A stretch of DNA of 25,642 nucleotides from Firmicutes bacterium CAG:170 (GTDB lineage Bacteria; Bacillota; Clostridia; Oscillospirales; Oscillospiraceae): NCBI GenBank assembly GCA_000436735.1, contig FR887127.1, positions 2,672-28,313 of the forward strand. Direction: 5' to 3'. Below the pieces are notes generated by a model, which was not told where the DNA came from, searched no databases, and worked only from the letters and a program-made list of their open reading frames with translations. The position numbers and the translations under genes were made by a program. Shown here piece by piece: positions 22,781-25,642 of the stretch; position 1 is the stretch's first letter, and each line of letters begins with the position of its first letter.

Positions 22781-23644
22781 ATGTGGTTAGCTGACCAATG
22801 GAAGGATTATGAGGTGCTGGACACCTCGGAGGGTGAAAAGCTGGAGCGGTGGGGGAAATATCTTCTGGTCCGTCCCGACCCGCAGGTGATCTGGAACACA
22901 CCGAAGGAGGACCCCTGCTGGAGGAAATATGACGCGCGGTATAACCGCTCGTCCACAGGCGGCGGAAAATGGTCGAACCTCCGGCTGCCGGAGCGCTGGC
23001 AGGTGCGCTATAAGGAGCTGACGTTCAACGTCAAGCCCATGAACTTCAAGCATACCGGCGTTTTCCCGGAGCAGGCGGCGAACTGGGACTTTATCATGCA
23101 GACCATCCGCTCCGCAGGCCGTCCGGTCAGCGTGCTGAACCTCTTCGCCTATACGGGCGGCGCGACGCTGGCGGCGGCAGCCGCCGGAGCGAGCGTGTGC
23201 CATGTGGACGCAGCGAAGGGCATGGTCGCATGGGCGAAGGAAAACGCGAAGTCCTCCGGCCTTGAAGCCGCGCCGATCCGCTGGATCGTGGACGACTGCG
23301 GGAAATTCGTCGAACGCGAGCTTCGCCGCGGACGCTGCTACGACGCGATCATCATGGACCCGCCCTCATATGGACGCGGCCCATCCGGCGAGATCTGGAA
23401 GCTGGAGGAGAACCTGTATCCGTTTGTGGAGATGGTCTCGAAGGTGCTTTCCGACGATCCGCTGTTCATGATCATCAATTCCTATACGACCGGCCTTGCA
23501 CCGTCGGTGCTGGGATACATTATGGATACGCTCGTGACGAAAAAATACGGCGGACATACCGAATGCGGGGAGCTGGGCCTTCCCGTGCGCGACACCGGAC
23601 TGATCCTGCCCTGCGGCAGCACCGGACGGTGGACAAAAGACTGA
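22781..23644 (+). CDS. Class I SAM-dependent methyltransferase (rRNA-type)
   Basis: 287 residues. The Rossmann-fold methyltransferase core has motif I LNLFAYTGG (119-127), the acidic SAM ribose contact at VDAAKGM (Asp143), DDCGKFVERE (171-180) and the motif IV catalytic loop MDPPSYGRGP (192-201). This signature resembles the RlmI/RlmL-like group that methylates 23S rRNA bases, without an N-terminal PUA domain; the N-terminal 100 residues (with KYLLVRPDPQVIW and NFKHTGVFPEQAANWDF) are typical of short relatives. The actual target is unknown. GGGAG lies 5 nt before ATG 22781. It sits between the PBP and ecfA1, probably in one operon. Confidence 0.87.
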   Translation: MWLADQWKDYEVLDTSEGEKLERWGKYLLVRPDPQVIWNTPKEDPCWRKYDARYNRSSTGGGKWSNLRLPERWQVRYKELTFNVKPMNFKHTGVFPEQAANWDFIMQTIRSAGRPVSVLNLFAYTGGATLAAAAAGASVCHVDAAKGMVAWAKENAKSSGLEAAPIRWIVDDCGKFVERELRRGRCYDAIIMDPPSYGRGPSGEIWKLEENLYPFVEMVSKVLSDDPLFMIINSYTTGLAPSVLGYIMDTLVTKKYGGHTECGELGLPVRDTGLILPCGSTGRWTKD

Positions 23645-23663
23645 GAGCGACAGGAAATACATT

Positions 23664-24533
23664 ATGGAAAAACAGGCAATCTGCGTGGACAAGCTGGTCT
23701 ACCGCTATCAGGGACAGGATGAAAACGAGCAGCATGTCGTTTTCAACGGTCTGGATCTGAGCATTGCGGAGGGAAGCTTCGTGGCCGTTCTGGGCCACAA
23801 CGGCTGCGGCAAGTCCACGCTGGCAAAGCATATGAACGCGATCCTCCTGCCGCAGGGCGGCAGCGTGACGGTCTACGGCATGGACACGCGCGACGAGGCG
23901 CTTTTGCTGGAAATACGGCGCTCGGTCGGCATGGTGTTCCAGAACCCGGATAACCAGATCGTGTCGAACGTCGTCGAGGAGGACGTGGCCTTTGCGCCGG
24001 AGAATCTCGGCGTACCGCCGGAGGAGATCCGGCGGCGGGTAGACGAGGCGCTGAAGCTCGTCGGCATGTATGAATACCGCGACCATGCGCCGCACCTCCT
24101 TTCCGGCGGACAAAAGCAGCGCATCGCCATTGCGGGCGTGATCGCCATGCGGCCGCGCTGCATCGTGCTCGACGAGCCGACGGCAATGCTCGACCCGCAG
24201 GGCAGGCGGGAGGTGCTCGAGACGGTGATGCGCCTCAACCGCGAGTCCGGCATTACGGTCGTGCTCATTACGCACCATATGCGCGAGGCTGCGCTGGCCG
24301 GGCGCGTGATCGCCATGTCGGACGGCGGCATTCTGGCCGACGGGACGCCCAAGGAGGTATTCCGGCAGGTCGAGCTGCTGCGCAGCGCGGGGCTGAATGT
24401 GCCGGAGACGACACAGCTGCTTTATGAGCTGAACAAAAGCGGCCTGCATCTGCCTCTGGAGGCACTCTCCGTGGAGGAGTGCGCCGAGGCGCTTTATCAT
24501 GATTTGAAAGATTCCGGAGGAACACCTCAGTGA
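23664..24533 (+). CDS. ecfA1: Energy-coupling factor transporter ATPase EcfA1
   Basis: A 289-residue ABC ATPase of the shared ECF module that powers vitamin and metal uptake through interchangeable S-components. Walker A GHNGCGKST (44-52), Q-loop Gln93 in VFQNPDNQI, signature LSGGQKQR (146-153), Walker B CIVLDEPTAMLD (166-177) and switch His in LITHHM. The NPDNQ after the Q-loop Phe-Gln is typical of EcfA1. The C-terminal helix region (LYELNKSGLHLPLEALSVEE) binds partners in this family. AGGA lies 8 nt before ATG 23664. It overlaps ecfA2 by 4 nt (GTGA), indicating translational coupling. Confidence 0.95.
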   Translation: MEKQAICVDKLVYRYQGQDENEQHVVFNGLDLSIAEGSFVAVLGHNGCGKSTLAKHMNAILLPQGGSVTVYGMDTRDEALLLEIRRSVGMVFQNPDNQIVSNVVEEDVAFAPENLGVPPEEIRRRVDEALKLVGMYEYRDHAPHLLSGGQKQRIAIAGVIAMRPRCIVLDEPTAMLDPQGRREVLETVMRLNRESGITVVLITHHMREAALAGRVIAMSDGGILADGTPKEVFRQVELLRSAGLNVPETTQLLYELNKSGLHLPLEALSVEECAEALYHDLKDSGGTPQ

Positions 24534-25399
24534 CCCCACTTTTAGAGATACAGAACCTCTCGCATGTTTACAGCGAGGGGACGCCTTTTGAGCACGCCGC
24601 CATCCGTGACCTGAGCCTGTCGGTGGAGCGAGGGGAATTCATCGGCCTGATCGGCCACACCGGCTCGGGAAAATCGACGCTGATCCAGCATCTGAACGGC
24701 CTTTTGAAGCCGACCTCCGGAAAGATCCTCTATAACGGCGAGGACATCTGGAAGGACGTGAAGTTCACGCGCCAGATCCGCTATCACGTCGGTCTGGTGT
24801 TTCAGTACCCGGAGTATCAGCTTTTTGAGGAGACGGTTTTCCGGGATATCGCCTTCGGCCCGAAGAATATGGGCCTGTCCGAGGCGGAGATCCGTGCGCG
24901 CGTGCTGCGCGCGGCGGGCTTCGTTGGAATTCCGGAAGCGGAGCTGGAAAAATCTCCGTTTGATCTCTCCGGCGGGCAGAAGCGCCGCGTTGCCATCGCG
25001 GGCGTGATCGCCATGGAGCCGGAGGTGCTCATTCTGGACGAGCCGACGGCGGGACTCGACCCCGCCGGACGGGAAAGCATCTTGCAGAATATCCGCGATT
25101 ACCAGAAGGCGCAGAATGCGACGGTCATTATGGTCAGCCACTCGATGGAGGAAATCGCCTCTAACGTTACGCGGCTGGTCGTGATGAACGACGGGCGGAT
25201 CGCCAGGACCGGCACCCCGCGCGAGGTCTTTACCCACGCGCAGGAGCTGATGGAGATCGGGCTGGATGTACCGCAGGTCACGCGCGTGTTCCTGCGGCTG
25301 CGGGAGCTGGGACTGGACGTGGATACGTCGGTATTCACCGTGGAGCAGGCAAAGGAAGCCTTCCTGCGCATGAAAAAGGAGGGCTGCCGCCATGCTTAA
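24530..25399 (+). CDS. ecfA2: Energy-coupling factor transporter ATPase EcfA2
   Basis: 289 residues, the second ATPase of the ECF module. Walker A GHTGSGKST (42-50), Gln92 in VFQYPEYQLF (the YPEYQLF form is typical of EcfA2), signature LSGGQKRR (146-153), Walker B VLILDEPTAGLD (166-177) and switch His in MVSHSM. The start is GTG at 24530, overlapping the ecfA1 stop, with GGAGG 9 nt upstream. The paired EcfA1/EcfA2 order next to ecfT is the standard group II ECF arrangement. The pair would form the heterodimeric motor that couples ATP hydrolysis to tilting of substrate-binding S-components, none of which is encoded here. Confidence 0.95.
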   Translation: MTPLLEIQNLSHVYSEGTPFEHAAIRDLSLSVERGEFIGLIGHTGSGKSTLIQHLNGLLKPTSGKILYNGEDIWKDVKFTRQIRYHVGLVFQYPEYQLFEETVFRDIAFGPKNMGLSEAEIRARVLRAAGFVGIPEAELEKSPFDLSGGQKRRVAIAGVIAMEPEVLILDEPTAGLDPAGRESILQNIRDYQKAQNATVIMVSHSMEEIASNVTRLVVMNDGRIARTGTPREVFTHAQELMEIGLDVPQVTRVFLRLRELGLDVDTSVFTVEQAKEAFLRMKKEGCRHA

Positions 25400-25642
25400 G
25401 GACGTTACGCTCGGACAATATTTCCCGGGAACGACGGCCGTCCACCGGCTCGACCCGCGCACCAAGCTGGTGCTCGTGATCGTGTATATCGTGGCACTGT
25501 TTCTGGCGAAGAACGTCGTTTCCTATGCGCTCGTTTTCGTATTTCTCGCGGCGGTCGTCATGATCTCGAGGATACAGCTGAAGGTGCTTCTGCGCAGCAT
25601 GAAGCCGCTGCTGTTCATCATTATCCTGACGGGCCTGCTGAA
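25392..25642 (+). CDS. ecfT: ECF transporter transmembrane protein EcfT, 5' part
   Basis: The first 83 codons; the gene runs off the right edge. ATG 25392 overlaps the ecfA2 stop by 8 nt and follows AAGGAGG by 9 nt. The start MLKDVTLGQYFPGTTAVHRLDPRTKLV is the characteristic N-terminus of EcfT (G-Q-Y-x-P-x-x-S/T-x-x-H-x-L-D-P-R-x-K), followed by hydrophobic helices. EcfT is the scaffold linking the two ATPases to S-components. The coupling-helix Ala-Arg-Gly motifs would lie beyond the window. Confidence 0.93.
   Translation, partial: MLKDVTLGQYFPGTTAVHRLDPRTKLVLVIVYIVALFLAKNVVSYALVFVFLAAVVMISRIQLKVLLRSMKPLLFIIILTGLL

Overview
The window looks like a chromosomal segment of a moderately GC-rich, low-GC-clade Gram-positive anaerobe, most likely an Oscillospiraceae-type gut Clostridium. 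This is inferred from gene content: S-layer-homology (SLH) surface proteins, a DUF1292 protein, a membrane-anchored PrsA-like foldase, a class A PBP with an acidic tail, a group II-type ECF energy module, strong AGGAGG ribosome sites and TTGACA/TATAAT promoters. No rRNA, tRNA, CRISPR array or intact mobile element is visible.

Layout. The left edge holds the 5' end of an XRE-type regulator (minus strand). It is followed by a very large secreted subtilisin-like protease with three C-terminal SLH modules (517-5823, plus). A block of minus-strand genes follows: a membrane-anchored glycerophosphodiester phosphodiesterase, a decayed intergenic zone (7382-7999), a MATE efflux pump with its MarR-type repressor, an ADP-ribosylglycohydrolase and a DUF2238-like membrane protein. 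The decayed zone carries what looks like the C-terminal remnant of a phage or conjugative-element protein and a compact promoter-hairpin-terminator unit. Divergent from the DUF2238-like gene is a plus-strand membrane protein with two zinc ribbons and a large repeat-rich, possibly propeller-like, outer domain.

From 14382 to 20014 all genes are again on the minus strand: a secreted Ig-like/SLH protein, two half-size TauE/SafE transporter subunits, tcdA (tRNA t6A dehydratase), a PrsA-like peptidyl-prolyl isomerase, a DUF1292 protein and a small lipoprotein with a BofC-like C-terminus. From 20226 to the right edge a tight plus-strand cluster runs: class A penicillin-binding protein, SAM-dependent rRNA-type methyltransferase, ecfA1, ecfA2 and ecfT (cut by the window edge).

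Most of the window is ordinary housekeeping and envelope content. The most interesting observations are regulatory. A GC-rich hairpin sits exactly between the Shine-Dalgarno and the start codon of the MATE gene. The marR promoter carries two identical operators 27 bp apart. The unit at 7866-7966 could be a small RNA or an attenuator. An intergenic tandem 30-bp repeat has TATAAT framed by inverted GTGCAG/CTGCAC arms. A terminator stem contains the ribosome site of the next gene (tauE). I do not see convincing evidence for a wholly new multi-gene system.
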